Notes under the pieces: model-generated
Databases searched by the model: none
What the model was told of the DNA's origin: nothing
What the model saw: the letters and a program-made list of their open reading frames with translations, nothing else
Assembly: GCF_019236175.1 (NCBI RefSeq)
Contig: NZ_JAFAJM010000003.1
Coordinates: forward strand, 1 to 64,000
Direction: 5' to 3'
Source: Chryseobacterium sp.
GTDB taxonomy: Bacteria > Bacteroidota > Bacteroidia > Flavobacteriales > Weeksellaceae
Length of the DNA stretch: 64,000 nucleotides
Part shown: positions 43,816 through 51,143 of the stretch, one piece after another
How the letters are laid out: each line of letters opens with the position of its first letter
Numbering within the stretch: the stretch's first letter is position 1
Made by a program: the position numbers and the translations under genes

Positions 43816-45984
43816 TTATTTCTTGTCTTTGAATTGGTAATCCGGATGTCCTAATTGCCAGAATGCAAATGCAAAAATATCTGCTGCATCTTCATACGCT
43901 TTTTTCTTAGAATTATCTATTCCGTGTCCTCCTTCAAAATCTATTTTTAATAAAACCGGGTTGTCAGATGCATTATACTCCTGAAGCTTAGCTGCAAATT
44001 TGGCAGGCTGCCATGCTACTACCCGGGGATCGTTATAGCCGCCTGTTATTAAGATAGAAGGGTATTTAACCCCTTTCTTAAGATGATGATAGGCATCCAT
44101 TTCATACAGATAACTGAATTCTTCCTTAGTTTTTACTGTTCCGAATTCTTTTGTGGAGTTGGCTCCATTGGGTGTGTTTTCCATTCTTACCGCATTCATC
44201 AGCCCTACTTCTGCAATGGCTGCTTTTACCAGATCCGGTCGTTCGGTTATTGTTCTGCCTATAAGTAAACCTCCGGCACTGGCTCCCCAAACTGCCGTTT
44301 TATCGGGTTCGGAATATCCTTTTTTATGCATGTATTCAATACAGCTGATAAAGTCTTTCCAGCTGTTGGGTTTTGTTTCTTTAAAACCGCCTAAATGCCA
44401 TTCTTCCCCTTTTTCTCCTCCTCCTCTTACGTGAGGATAGATCACAATACCTCCCTTTATAGCCCATAATAATGCAACTTTGGCATAAGTTGGGCTGAGA
44501 GAAACTCCGTAAGCTCCATAGCCTATAGCAAGCAGCGGCAGTTTTTCTTTTGGATTTAAATCTTTATTATAAATTATAGATAAAGGGATTTCTTTTCCAT
44601 CATGAGATTTTACGGTGGTTTCTAAAATTTTTACATTTTTAAATTCCTCGAAATCAACAACAGGGTTTAAATTTTCAGGTGTGAATCTTTGATTCGAAAT
44701 TTGAAATTTATATCTTCGGTTAAGACTATTCCATCCGGAACAGGCCACCCAGATATCCGTATAATTATTTGACTTGGTAGTGATGCTGATGCTTCCTGCG
44801 GAAACGGGAAGTTCAATCTGTCGGATTCCGTTTTTGAAATTATAAAAATATAATTTGGCTTCTACACCGTTTTTAGTTGTTGTTATAAATAGCCCGTCTT
44901 TTGTGGAATGAATGGTTTTAATCACTTCATCATCCATTTCTTTTATGATTATTTCCGAATGAATAAAATCAGGATTTTTCAATGATGTGCGGGCAAGAAT
45001 ATTGTTTTTTGAATCTTTTGCACTTATAAAGTAAATATCATTTTGTACAAAAGAATAGTCTGCAACCTTATCCTCCTTTCTGAATAGCGGTTTCCAGGTG
45101 ATATGCTTATTATCGGCCAAATCGGATGAGTGAGCATAATAAGTATTGGAAAAACTGGCGGCTCCGCCAATCTTGGCTATTAAGTAACCGGTATTGTTGC
45201 TGTTAATAGAAACGATCGGGAAATCTTCTTGTTTTAAATTAAGTTCAGGATAATCGGCTTTCGATAATATCGGCTTGATTTTTTGTGGATCATCTCCGAT
45301 TTTATAGAATACAGAGACCATATTTTTTAGAAATAACTCGGATTTATTATCCACAACCGGGTAGTGTAAATAGATGAACCCGCTGCCGTCTGGTAGCCAG
45401 GAAACTCCGGAATCTGATGGCCAGCAATGAGTAATAGTATAAGGCAATATTGTTTTTAGAGCAACATCAATAATGATCATTTCTCCAATTTCTTTTCCAC
45501 TTTCAGTGAGACCAACGACAACTTTTGAGCCGTCATAATTAGGCTTCATATAGTTGATAACATATTCCTTATTGTTTTTTTTGTAGCCGGTGGGAGTAAA
45601 TAACAGCTCCTCTTTTCCGTTAAAACCATTTCGGATATAGAGTTTTTGAGTGTTTTCAGTGGCTATTCTTTTGAGATAAAAATATTGATCATTATTTGTA
45701 ATGCGTACATCATTAATGGTATATTCTTTCTTACTGTCAATTTCGTCTAATTTATCCAGCATGTATTGACGTGCAGGAATGGTACTGAGTACCTGATTCG
45801 CGTGCAGACTTTGCTCTTTCATCCAACTGATGACGGCAGGGTCTTTTAAATCTTCCAGATTACGATATTCATCTGTTACTTTTTTATCAAAATAGGTATC
45901 TGTAGCAGATACGGGGTGTATGAGTGTCTGAGAAAACAAGGTATGACAAGAAAGTATAAGGATGATTATATATTTCATAGACAT
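43816..45984 (-). CDS. Secreted S9A prolyl oligopeptidase
   Basis: The start at 45984 gives a signal peptide (MSMKYIIILILSCHTLFSQ); the longer frame begins inside a hairpin and is unlikely. The 722-residue protein has a seven-bladed beta-propeller (about 70-430) and an alpha/beta hydrolase with WGASAGGLLIGR (Ser), TGGYNDPRV (Asp) and FEGGHGID (His). It cleaves after proline in short peptides. It lies 4 bases before the LanB gene, downstream of the precursor and its attenuator, so it may trim the peptide outside the cytoplasm or degrade its products. The core has no Pro, so that role is uncertain. Confidence 0.88.
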   Translation of the reverse strand: MSMKYIIILILSCHTLFSQTLIHPVSATDTYFDKKVTDEYRNLEDLKDPAVISWMKEQSLHANQVLSTIPARQYMLDKLDEIDSKKEYTINDVRITNNDQYFYLKRIATENTQKLYIRNGFNGKEELLFTPTGYKKNNKEYVINYMKPNYDGSKVVVGLTESGKEIGEMIIIDVALKTILPYTITHCWPSDSGVSWLPDGSGFIYLHYPVVDNKSELFLKNMVSVFYKIGDDPQKIKPILSKADYPELNLKQEDFPIVSINSNNTGYLIAKIGGAASFSNTYYAHSSDLADNKHITWKPLFRKEDKVADYSFVQNDIYFISAKDSKNNILARTSLKNPDFIHSEIIIKEMDDEVIKTIHSTKDGLFITTTKNGVEAKLYFYNFKNGIRQIELPVSAGSISITTKSNNYTDIWVACSGWNSLNRRYKFQISNQRFTPENLNPVVDFEEFKNVKILETTVKSHDGKEIPLSIIYNKDLNPKEKLPLLAIGYGAYGVSLSPTYAKVALLWAIKGGIVIYPHVRGGGEKGEEWHLGGFKETKPNSWKDFISCIEYMHKKGYSEPDKTAVWGASAGGLLIGRTITERPDLVKAAIAEVGLMNAVRMENTPNGANSTKEFGTVKTKEEFSYLYEMDAYHHLKKGVKYPSILITGGYNDPRVVAWQPAKFAAKLQEYNASDNPVLLKIDFEGGHGIDNSKKKAYEDAADIFAFAFWQLGHPDYQFKDKK

Positions 45985-46034
45985 TTTAAAATTACCGGAT
46001 GATTGGTTTCTGTTTTTTTTGAAGCCATATAAAA

Positions 46035-46067
46035 GGCAAGATTTTTTACTGAATAAAAAATCTTGCC
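46035..46067 (-). terminator. Attenuator hairpin after the cluster 1 precursor gene
   Basis: GGCAAGATTTTTTA and TAAAAAATCTTGCC form a perfect 14-bp stem with a 5-base loop. Downstream on the minus strand the sequence is TTTTATAT. It lies 13 bases after the precursor stop and about 50 bases before the S9 peptidase start. This fits partial termination that gives more precursor than enzyme. Confidence 0.8.
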
Positions 46068-46080
46068 ACTTCATAATTAC

Positions 46081-46251
46081 TTATAAATTTAATATTGAAG
46101 TTCCCTGTTGTTTATCAGTTGTTAATGTTGCATCATCGTTATCCTCCATGGCGGCAATTCCTCCTCTGATAGTTTTTAAGCTTGATACTTTAATTACTGA
46201 CATTTTGTTCAAAGACAATTTTTTCTGAGCTTTTAAGCTGTTCTTTTTCAT
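46081..46251 (-). CDS. Precursor peptide of LanB cluster (class I lanthipeptide-type leader)
   Basis: The ATG at 46251 opens a 56-residue peptide. Its leader has KKLSLNKMSVIKV and SLKTIRGG, like the LSL-K...GG leaders of Bacteroidota class I lanthipeptides. After the Gly-Gly the 25-residue core begins IAAMEDNDDATLTTD and continues KQQGTSILNL. It contains four Thr and one Ser but no Cys, so LanB could dehydrate it but no lanthionine rings can form. A -7 box lies 27 bases upstream, and an attenuator hairpin follows. It is easily missed because of its size. Confidence 0.85.
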   Translation of the reverse strand: MKKNSLKAQKKLSLNKMSVIKVSSLKTIRGGIAAMEDNDDATLTTDKQQGTSILNL

Positions 46252-46277
46252 GTGACCAAATTATTAATTAACGGAAG

Positions 46278-46285
46278 CAAAAATA
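46278..46285 (-). promoter_or_regulatory. -7 promoter box of cluster 1
   Basis: On the minus strand TATTTTTG matches TAnnTTTG. It lies 27 bases before the precursor ATG. No TTTG -33 box stands at normal spacing, which fits a promoter needing an activator bound at the ATTGATCAA element further upstream. Confidence 0.6.
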
Positions 46286-46316
46286 GATTCTTTTCTATCA
46301 TCGACCTAAATAATGT

Positions 46317-46333
46317 TATCGGTATTGATCAAT
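46317..46333 (-). promoter_or_regulatory. Operator element ATTGATCAA-TA-CCGATA upstream of cluster 1
   Basis: The element reads ATTGATCAA, TA, CCGATA on the minus strand. The first base to the last base of the -7 box spans 56 nt. The element upstream of cluster 2 (48272) has the same two blocks and the same 56-nt distance. Probable activator site for the TPR-AraC regulator between the clusters. Confidence 0.75.
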
Positions 46334-46365
46334 TTCGACACCCTGTTATCGTCAATGGTTTGATT

Positions 46366-48135
46366 TTAAGCATCTTCGCGTAGTGCTTTTATATAGTAGG
46401 AAGGAAGGGTATCCGTCACCTGTTTGAAAGCTCTTGTGAAAGATTCGGCATTATTAAAGCCTATATCTTCAGCAATAGCAGCAATGGTTTTTAATCTTAA
46501 TTTTTTATTTTCTTTAAGCTCTTTAACCACAAAATTTATTCTTAGCTCATTGAGGTACTGAGAAAAATTTTTCCCTTTTAATTCATTAATGATTTTAGAT
46601 AAATAATCTCTGTTGGTTTCAAAATCTCTTGCCAGAGAATATAGGGTGATATTTTTTGAAGTAAATAATTGCTGATTCTCAAAATTTTCAAGTTTGGTAA
46701 TAATGCTTTGTTTTACACTTAAAGGAATCTGATTTTTAGCTTCATTATTACCGTCCTCCTGGTTGTTTTCTAGGGAAGCCTCCAATTCAGCTGCAGCTAT
46801 GGATGGCTGAACAGGTTCAGGAGCTGATACCGGATGGCTGATTGCTGTAGAATGAATTTCTTTTGAATGACTGACTAATTTCTGAGCTTTAATCCGGTAA
46901 TGTTTCATCTTCTTCCGGTTCACAGTATATAAATACACAAATAGGCATAATAACAGAAACCCGCCGCCGAGCCACCAGTATAGTACGGTGTTTTGTAAAC
47001 TTAAATTTGTGATTAGTTTTTCTTTTTGTTCCAGTAGTTCCGGGGTATCATATTTTTGATGAATTTCTTTAGAAAACGCATAATTGGACTCGTAAATGGT
47101 TTTATTTAATTCAATTAACCTATTGACAAGATAAAGCTGCTTTTCTTTATCATCCTTTAATTTATAATGATTTAGTGTGTTTTCGTACAGTCCAATCAGG
47201 TTTTTATCCACATTATTGGTGACTTTTTGTAACGAATCCAATTTATTGAAATAATATAAATATTGAGGCTCATCATGTATCTCATGAAAATTCATAGACA
47301 AATACATATAAGTCACCTGAAGATTACCAATTCCAAACTTTTTAAAAAATTCAATATTATCCTTCAGCCCTGTAACAGATTGCTGATATTTTTTTAAATA
47401 GTATTCTGTAACATGATTAGACAAATCAAACATTCTTGTATAATATTTTTTATCATACAGAATACTTTTTGATTTCCCGATATTCCCGTAGATATATGCG
47501 GAATCATATTTTTTTACAGAATTGTATGTATTCGTCAGACTGAATAAAATAGACAAATAGTTGTTGGGATCTTCTTTTTCCCGGTCTTTTATATATTCAT
47601 AGTTCTGTCTGAATATTTTTATCGCCTCATCATAATCATTCGTAGTGTATTTTATATCCCCGATGGCATTTTTGATCAGGACAATACTTTTTTGATCATC
47701 ATTTTTTTTGGCGTATTCTAATGCGGATAAATAAGAAGTGAGTGCCTGATTATACAACCCTGCATTATAATAAATATCTCCGGTCTTGAAATATCCGTAT
47801 GATAGATCTCCTATGCTTTTGTTTTTTATGGCCGTTCTAATACTATCGGTATATTTCAGGTTCTTTTCTGATTTTAAAAAATGAAGAAAATATCCATCCA
47901 CAATTCTCTTTATATTGTTTTCTTTTTTAGCCTTAACTAAAAAAGTATTGGCATACAGAAGTGCCGGATCAGACTGAAACGTTGTACTAAAAGACCTTTC
48001 TAATTGTTCGTAATTTTTGTTTTTTAGAGAATCCGGTGTTTTAAACCCCTTTAGGCTTTGCGAAAAACATATGTTGACACCGATAAAAGATAAATATAGA
48101 CATAAAAAAAAGCGTAAATCTCTCTGCATATGCAA
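46366..48135 (-). CDS. TPR-containing membrane AraC-family regulator between the RiPP clusters
   Basis: The 589-residue protein has a signal/anchor segment (about 1-26), TPR-like helical repeats (about 60-360), a transmembrane helix (about 385-408), an acidic linker and a C-terminal AraC helix-turn-helix pair (TSKNITLYSLARDFETNRDY and LKTIAAIAEDIGFNNAESFT). This is the phylum's one-component layout that senses a periplasmic ligand, possibly a peptide. It lies exactly between two RiPP clusters whose promoters share an element, so it is the best candidate regulator of both. It could be autoregulated through the palindrome at 48239. Confidence 0.9.
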   Translation of the reverse strand: MHMQRDLRFFLCLYLSFIGVNICFSQSLKGFKTPDSLKNKNYEQLERSFSTTFQSDPALLYANTFLVKAKKENNIKRIVDGYFLHFLKSEKNLKYTDSIRTAIKNKSIGDLSYGYFKTGDIYYNAGLYNQALTSYLSALEYAKKNDDQKSIVLIKNAIGDIKYTTNDYDEAIKIFRQNYEYIKDREKEDPNNYLSILFSLTNTYNSVKKYDSAYIYGNIGKSKSILYDKKYYTRMFDLSNHVTEYYLKKYQQSVTGLKDNIEFFKKFGIGNLQVTYMYLSMNFHEIHDEPQYLYYFNKLDSLQKVTNNVDKNLIGLYENTLNHYKLKDDKEKQLYLVNRLIELNKTIYESNYAFSKEIHQKYDTPELLEQKEKLITNLSLQNTVLYWWLGGGFLLLCLFVYLYTVNRKKMKHYRIKAQKLVSHSKEIHSTAISHPVSAPEPVQPSIAAAELEASLENNQEDGNNEAKNQIPLSVKQSIITKLENFENQQLFTSKNITLYSLARDFETNRDYLSKIINELKGKNFSQYLNELRINFVVKELKENKKLRLKTIAAIAEDIGFNNAESFTRAFKQVTDTLPSYYIKALREDA

Positions 48136-48237
48136 TAATACACTTTTTTTATCATTCTTTCCGCTTTAAAATGATGATTAGTCTATTGCGTTGAAAATCA
48201 ATATCATTAAGGCTTCTGAATAGAGTGGTGAAATACC

Positions 48238-48253
48238 TGAATTGATCAATTCA
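48238..48253. promoter_or_regulatory. 16-bp palindrome containing TTGATCAA
   Basis: TGAATTGATCAATTCA is a perfect palindrome. Read on the minus strand it continues TTCAGGTA, a partial match (4 of 6) to the CCGATA block. It may be a regulator site for the TPR-AraC gene itself or an auxiliary site for cluster 2. Confidence 0.55.
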
Positions 48254-48271
48254 CTGGAGGTATTGGGGTAT

Positions 48272-48288
48272 ATTGATCAAACCCGATA
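48272..48288 (+). promoter_or_regulatory. Operator element ATTGATCAA-AC-CCGATA upstream of cluster 2
   Basis: The element has the same two blocks as the one upstream of cluster 1, and lies the same 56 nt (inclusive) from a -7-like box, CATATTTG (48320-48327). Probable activator site shared by both clusters. Confidence 0.75.
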
Positions 48289-48319
48289 TGCTTTGATTGT
48301 ATTATAAAAGCAGGAGACC

Positions 48320-48327
48320 CATATTTG
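48320..48327 (+). promoter_or_regulatory. -7 promoter box of cluster 2
   Basis: CATATTTG matches TAnnTTTG except for the first base. A TTTG at 48292 lies 24 bases upstream, slightly beyond the usual spacing, in keeping with an activator-dependent promoter. The leader to the ATG would be about 165 bases. Confidence 0.5.
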
Positions 48328-48501
48328 TTCCAACAAAAACACAGAATCCGATTTTAAGTATGTGTACAGTACAAAATAGGGGAATGTTTTACCAATCAAT
48401 GATACAAAGAGATTAAGCAAAAAATCACAGTTACTTTATCTTGTTGTATGAAATATTTACTAGCAGTCTAAAAATTTAATGTAATTGAATTTATCTTTAT
48501 T

Positions 48502-49890
48502 ATGAATGATATTTATAAAGTCTCCAAATACGTATTTTTTTCAAAAAATATTATCTGTTCAAAATACTCATTAGCATATTCTACAATAACGAATAAAGTA
48601 TTAGCTATTGAAAAAAACATGGCTACAAAAATCCAGAATCAGGAATTTGAAAATGTAGATTCTGATATCTTTCAAAAGCTTATTGATTATGAATTTATTG
48701 TTCCCTCTCATGTAGACGAGCTGAGAAAGGTGATCAATAAATTTAAATCCTTTATCAATGATGATGACCTGCTTTATCAGGTAATTCAGCCTTCAGCAAA
48801 TTGTCAGTTGGGATGTGATTATTGCGGCCAGGTTCACAATGATAAAAAAATCAGCAACAACAATGTGGATGAAAAGATATTCAAGAGAATAGAGCACAAC
48901 CTTTCCAAAAAGAATTATAAAACTTTAGGAATTTCATGGTTTGGCGGTGAGCCTTTGATGGGATTATCCCAGATCAAGAAAATGAGTAAAAGGTTAATTG
49001 CTCTTACTGAATCCAAATCCATGGGGTATACTGCTAAAATGGTTACCAACGGATTAAGCCTTAAAAAAGAAATTTTTTATGATTTGTTTCTGAATTACCA
49101 GATTACAAGTTTTGAAGTTACCCTTGACGGAACTGCAAAATTCCACGATGAAAGAAGGCATACTAAAAGCGGAAGAAGAACGTTTGATCTCATTCTGAAA
49201 AACCTTGAAGACATTGTGAATGATAAAAGATTTGCCAATTCCGGAGTGAATATCAATATACGGTCCAATATTGACGGAGAAAATTATAAGGATACCGAAA
49301 ACCTTATTAATATTCTGGATGAGAAAAATATCCTTAAAAATGTTAATTTCTATTTAGCGCCTTTACATTCATGGGGGAATGATGCGCACAAGAAAACTCT
49401 CAACCGTGAAGAGTTTGCAAAATTTGAACTGGAAGTAGCATTAAAGCTTATCGAAAAAAATAAAAAAGTACAAACAGTTCCAAGCAGAGGGAAGGATATT
49501 GTGTGCATGAGTTTGTATAATAATTCAGAATTATTTGATGCCGAAGGTAATATATATAACTGTTCTGAAGTCTCTCAGGTACCTGTATATACGGAAAATG
49601 ACTATGAATACAGAATAGGCAGTTTAACTGATCATTCTCATGCTGATATCGATAACAACAAACGCCCGTTTGCCAACTGGAATGACGAAATACTGGAGAA
49701 AAAGACTCCTTGTTATGATTGTAAACTTCTGCCAATCTGCGGCGGAGCATGCCCTAAACTATGGAAAGAAGGAATGTACCCTTGCCCTTCTATGAAAACC
49801 AATTTTGAAGACCGGATCTTTTTACAGTTTTACCAGGATAATCTGGATGAAAACAAGGAGTTTAGAATCAAAACAAAAGAATTAGTATAA
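48502..49890 (+). CDS. Radical SAM/SPASM peptide maturase
   Basis: The 462-residue protein has an N-terminal domain of about 95 residues, then the radical SAM motif CQLGCDYC (Cys101, 105, 108), SWFGGEPL, and a C-terminal SPASM region with NCSEVSQ and CYDCKLLPICGGACPK (auxiliary iron-sulfur ligands). It lacks the GRASP partner of other systems. It should modify the precursor peptides encoded immediately downstream, most likely at Cys, Tyr or the residues between; possible chemistry is thioether or C-C cross-linking. First gene of cluster 2, preceded by the shared operator. Confidence 0.92.
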   Translation: MNDIYKVSKYVFFSKNIICSKYSLAYSTITNKVLAIEKNMATKIQNQEFENVDSDIFQKLIDYEFIVPSHVDELRKVINKFKSFINDDDLLYQVIQPSANCQLGCDYCGQVHNDKKISNNNVDEKIFKRIEHNLSKKNYKTLGISWFGGEPLMGLSQIKKMSKRLIALTESKSMGYTAKMVTNGLSLKKEIFYDLFLNYQITSFEVTLDGTAKFHDERRHTKSGRRTFDLILKNLEDIVNDKRFANSGVNINIRSNIDGENYKDTENLINILDEKNILKNVNFYLAPLHSWGNDAHKKTLNREEFAKFELEVALKLIEKNKKVQTVPSRGKDIVCMSLYNNSELFDAEGNIYNCSEVSQVPVYTENDYEYRIGSLTDHSHADIDNNKRPFANWNDEILEKKTPCYDCKLLPICGGACPKLWKEGMYPCPSMKTNFEDRIFLQFYQDNLDENKEFRIKTKELV

Positions 49891-49940
49891 ATCGGTTTCA
49901 GTGTAAAACTGAAATATTATTAATATTTAAATTTTTCATT

Positions 49941-50102
49941 ATGAACAAATTAGAAGACTTAAAGTCAAAATTAGAAATGGTGGAGCTGGAGGAAAGGCTG
50001 GAAATGGTTCAGCTTATTTCAGCGGAACAAGAATTAGAAGGAGATAACTACTGTTGTACGGGAAGTGATGCAACATGTAAGCCTTCTTCATCTGTCAATT
50101 AA
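49941..50102 (+). CDS. RiPP precursor peptide 1 of 6
   Basis: The 53-residue peptide has a helical acidic leader (MNKLEDLKSKLEMVELEERL and onward through QLISAEQELEGD) and a core NYCCTGSDATCKPSSSVN. The leader is nearly identical in all six copies. It starts 50 bases after the radical SAM gene, after a TTCATTATG start context. Three Cys in CCx6C spacing and a preceding Tyr are strictly conserved. It is the presumed substrate of the radical SAM enzyme. Confidence 0.9.
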   Translation: MNKLEDLKSKLEMVELEERLEMVQLISAEQELEGDNYCCTGSDATCKPSSSVN

Positions 50103-50135
50103 TTAAAACATTTTAACAATTTTAAATTTTTAACC

Positions 50136-50294
50136 ATGAACAAATTAGATGTATTAAAATCCAAACTGGAAATCGTTGAATTAGAAGAAAGATTAGAAAT
50201 GGTGCAGCTGATTGCTTCCGAACAGGAAATGGCAGGAGATAACTACTGCTGTACGGGAAGTGATGGCACATGTACGCCTTCTTCATCCAAGTAA
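50136..50294 (+). CDS. RiPP precursor peptide 2 of 6
   Basis: The 52-residue peptide has the same leader with small changes (MNKLDVLKSKLEIVELEERL) and the core NYCCTGSDGTCTPSSSK. It is the only copy with Gly before Thr-Cys. Its start context TTTAACCATG is shared with copies 3 and 4. Confidence 0.9.
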   Translation: MNKLDVLKSKLEIVELEERLEMVQLIASEQEMAGDNYCCTGSDGTCTPSSSK

Positions 50295-50334
50295 TTGTAA
50301 CGAATAACATTGTGAAAACTAAAAACTCTTAACC

Positions 50335-50493
50335 ATGAATAACTTAGAAATATTAAAATCCAAACTGGAAATTATTGAACTGGAAGAAAGATTGGAGATG
50401 GTGCAGCTTGTTGCTTCCGAACAGGAAATGGCAGGGGACAACTACTGTTGTACGGGAAGTGATGCATCATGTACGCCTTCTTCATCCAAGTAA
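50335..50493 (+). CDS. RiPP precursor peptide 3 of 6
   Basis: The 52-residue peptide begins MNNLEILKSKLEIIELEERL and its core is NYCCTGSDASCTPSSSK. The peptide is identical in sequence to copy 4 although the DNA differs at a few silent positions, so the two arose by recent duplication kept under purifying selection. Confidence 0.9.
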   Translation: MNNLEILKSKLEIIELEERLEMVQLVASEQEMAGDNYCCTGSDASCTPSSSK

Positions 50494-50533
50494 TTGAAAC
50501 GAATAGGATTGTACCCCTAAAAAACTTTTAACC

Positions 50534-50692
50534 ATGAATAACTTAGAGATATTAAAATCCAAACTGGAAATTATTGAACTGGAAGAAAGGTTAGAGATGG
50601 TGCAGCTTGTTGCCTCCGAACAGGAAATGGCAGGAGACAACTACTGTTGTACGGGAAGTGACGCATCATGTACACCTTCTTCATCTAAGTGA
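50534..50692 (+). CDS. RiPP precursor peptide 4 of 6
   Basis: The 52-residue peptide is identical to copy 3 (leader beginning MNNLEILKSK, core NYCCTGSDASCTPSSSK). The start context is again TTTTAACCATG. It ends with TGA, whereas the other copies end with TAA. Confidence 0.9.
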   Translation: MNNLEILKSKLEIIELEERLEMVQLVASEQEMAGDNYCCTGSDASCTPSSSK

Positions 50693-50730
50693 TTCCGCTA
50701 AAAACATTGTAACAACTTAAATTTTTTATT

Positions 50731-50886
50731 ATGAACAAATTAGAAAGCCTAAAGGCAAAATTAGAAATCGTTGAATTAGAAGAAAGATTAGAAATGGTTC
50801 AGCTTATTGCGGCTGAGCAGGAAATGGCAGGGGATAATTACTGCTGTACGGGAAGTGATTCATCATGTACTCCTTCGTCTAAGTAA
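50731..50886 (+). CDS. RiPP precursor peptide 5 of 6
   Basis: The 51-residue peptide has leader start MNKLESLKAK and core NYCCTGSDSSCTPSSK, one residue shorter at the end than copies 2-4. Its start context TTTTTTATTATG resembles copies 1 and 6 rather than 2-4. Confidence 0.9.
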   Translation: MNKLESLKAKLEIVELEERLEMVQLIAAEQEMAGDNYCCTGSDSSCTPSSK

Positions 50887-50918
50887 TTTAAATTATTAAT
50901 TAACACTGAATTTTTATT

Positions 50919-51077
50919 ATGAACAAGCTAGAAGACCTAAAGTCAAAATTAGAAATTGTTGAGCTGGAAGAAAGACTAGAGATGGTTCAGCTGATCTCGG
51001 CTGAGCAGGAAATGGCGGATGACAACTATTGTTGTACAGGCAGTGATGCTTCATGTAAAGCTTCATCAGTAAATTAA
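50919..51077 (+). CDS. RiPP precursor peptide 6 of 6
   Basis: The 52-residue peptide has leader start MNKLEDLKSK and core NYCCTGSDASCKASSVN. It is the only copy with Asp instead of Gly before Asp-Asn-Tyr and with Ala where the others have Pro. Its Val-Asn end is shared with copy 1. A hairpin follows before the next gene. Confidence 0.9.
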   Translation: MNKLEDLKSKLEIVELEERLEMVQLISAEQEMADDNYCCTGSDASCKASSVN

Positions 51078-51087
51078 ACCCTATCCG

Positions 51088-51125
51088 GACCGGCGTCTTA
51101 CATACTTATTATTAAGGCGCTGGTC
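51088..51125 (+). terminator. Attenuator-like hairpin after the precursor array
   Basis: GACCGGCGTCTTA and TAAGGCGCTGGTC form a 13-bp stem with two G-T pairs and a 12-base loop, followed by a T-rich stretch. It starts 10 bases past the sixth precursor and ends before the acyltransferase-like gene. It probably limits read-through, or protects the precursor message. Confidence 0.65.
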
Positions 51126-51143
51126 TATTTAAATGATTTTACC

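Larger units (their letters stand above)
48136..48501. other. 366-bp regulatory region between the regulator and the radical SAM gene
   Basis: No gene is seen. It contains the palindrome at 48238-48253, the element at 48272-48288 and a -7-like box at 48320-48327, then a leader of roughly 165 bases with no clear structure. Confidence 0.6.

Noticed and set aside
40760..46251. A complete lanthipeptide cluster
   Set aside because: No lanC cyclase or dedicated transporter is present, and the precursor lacks Cys, so lanthionine formation cannot be claimed.
49941..51077. Regularly spaced repeats of about 200 bp that could suggest a CRISPR array
   Set aside because: Each repeat is a complete small ORF with conserved leader and core; spacing, length and coding content do not fit CRISPR.
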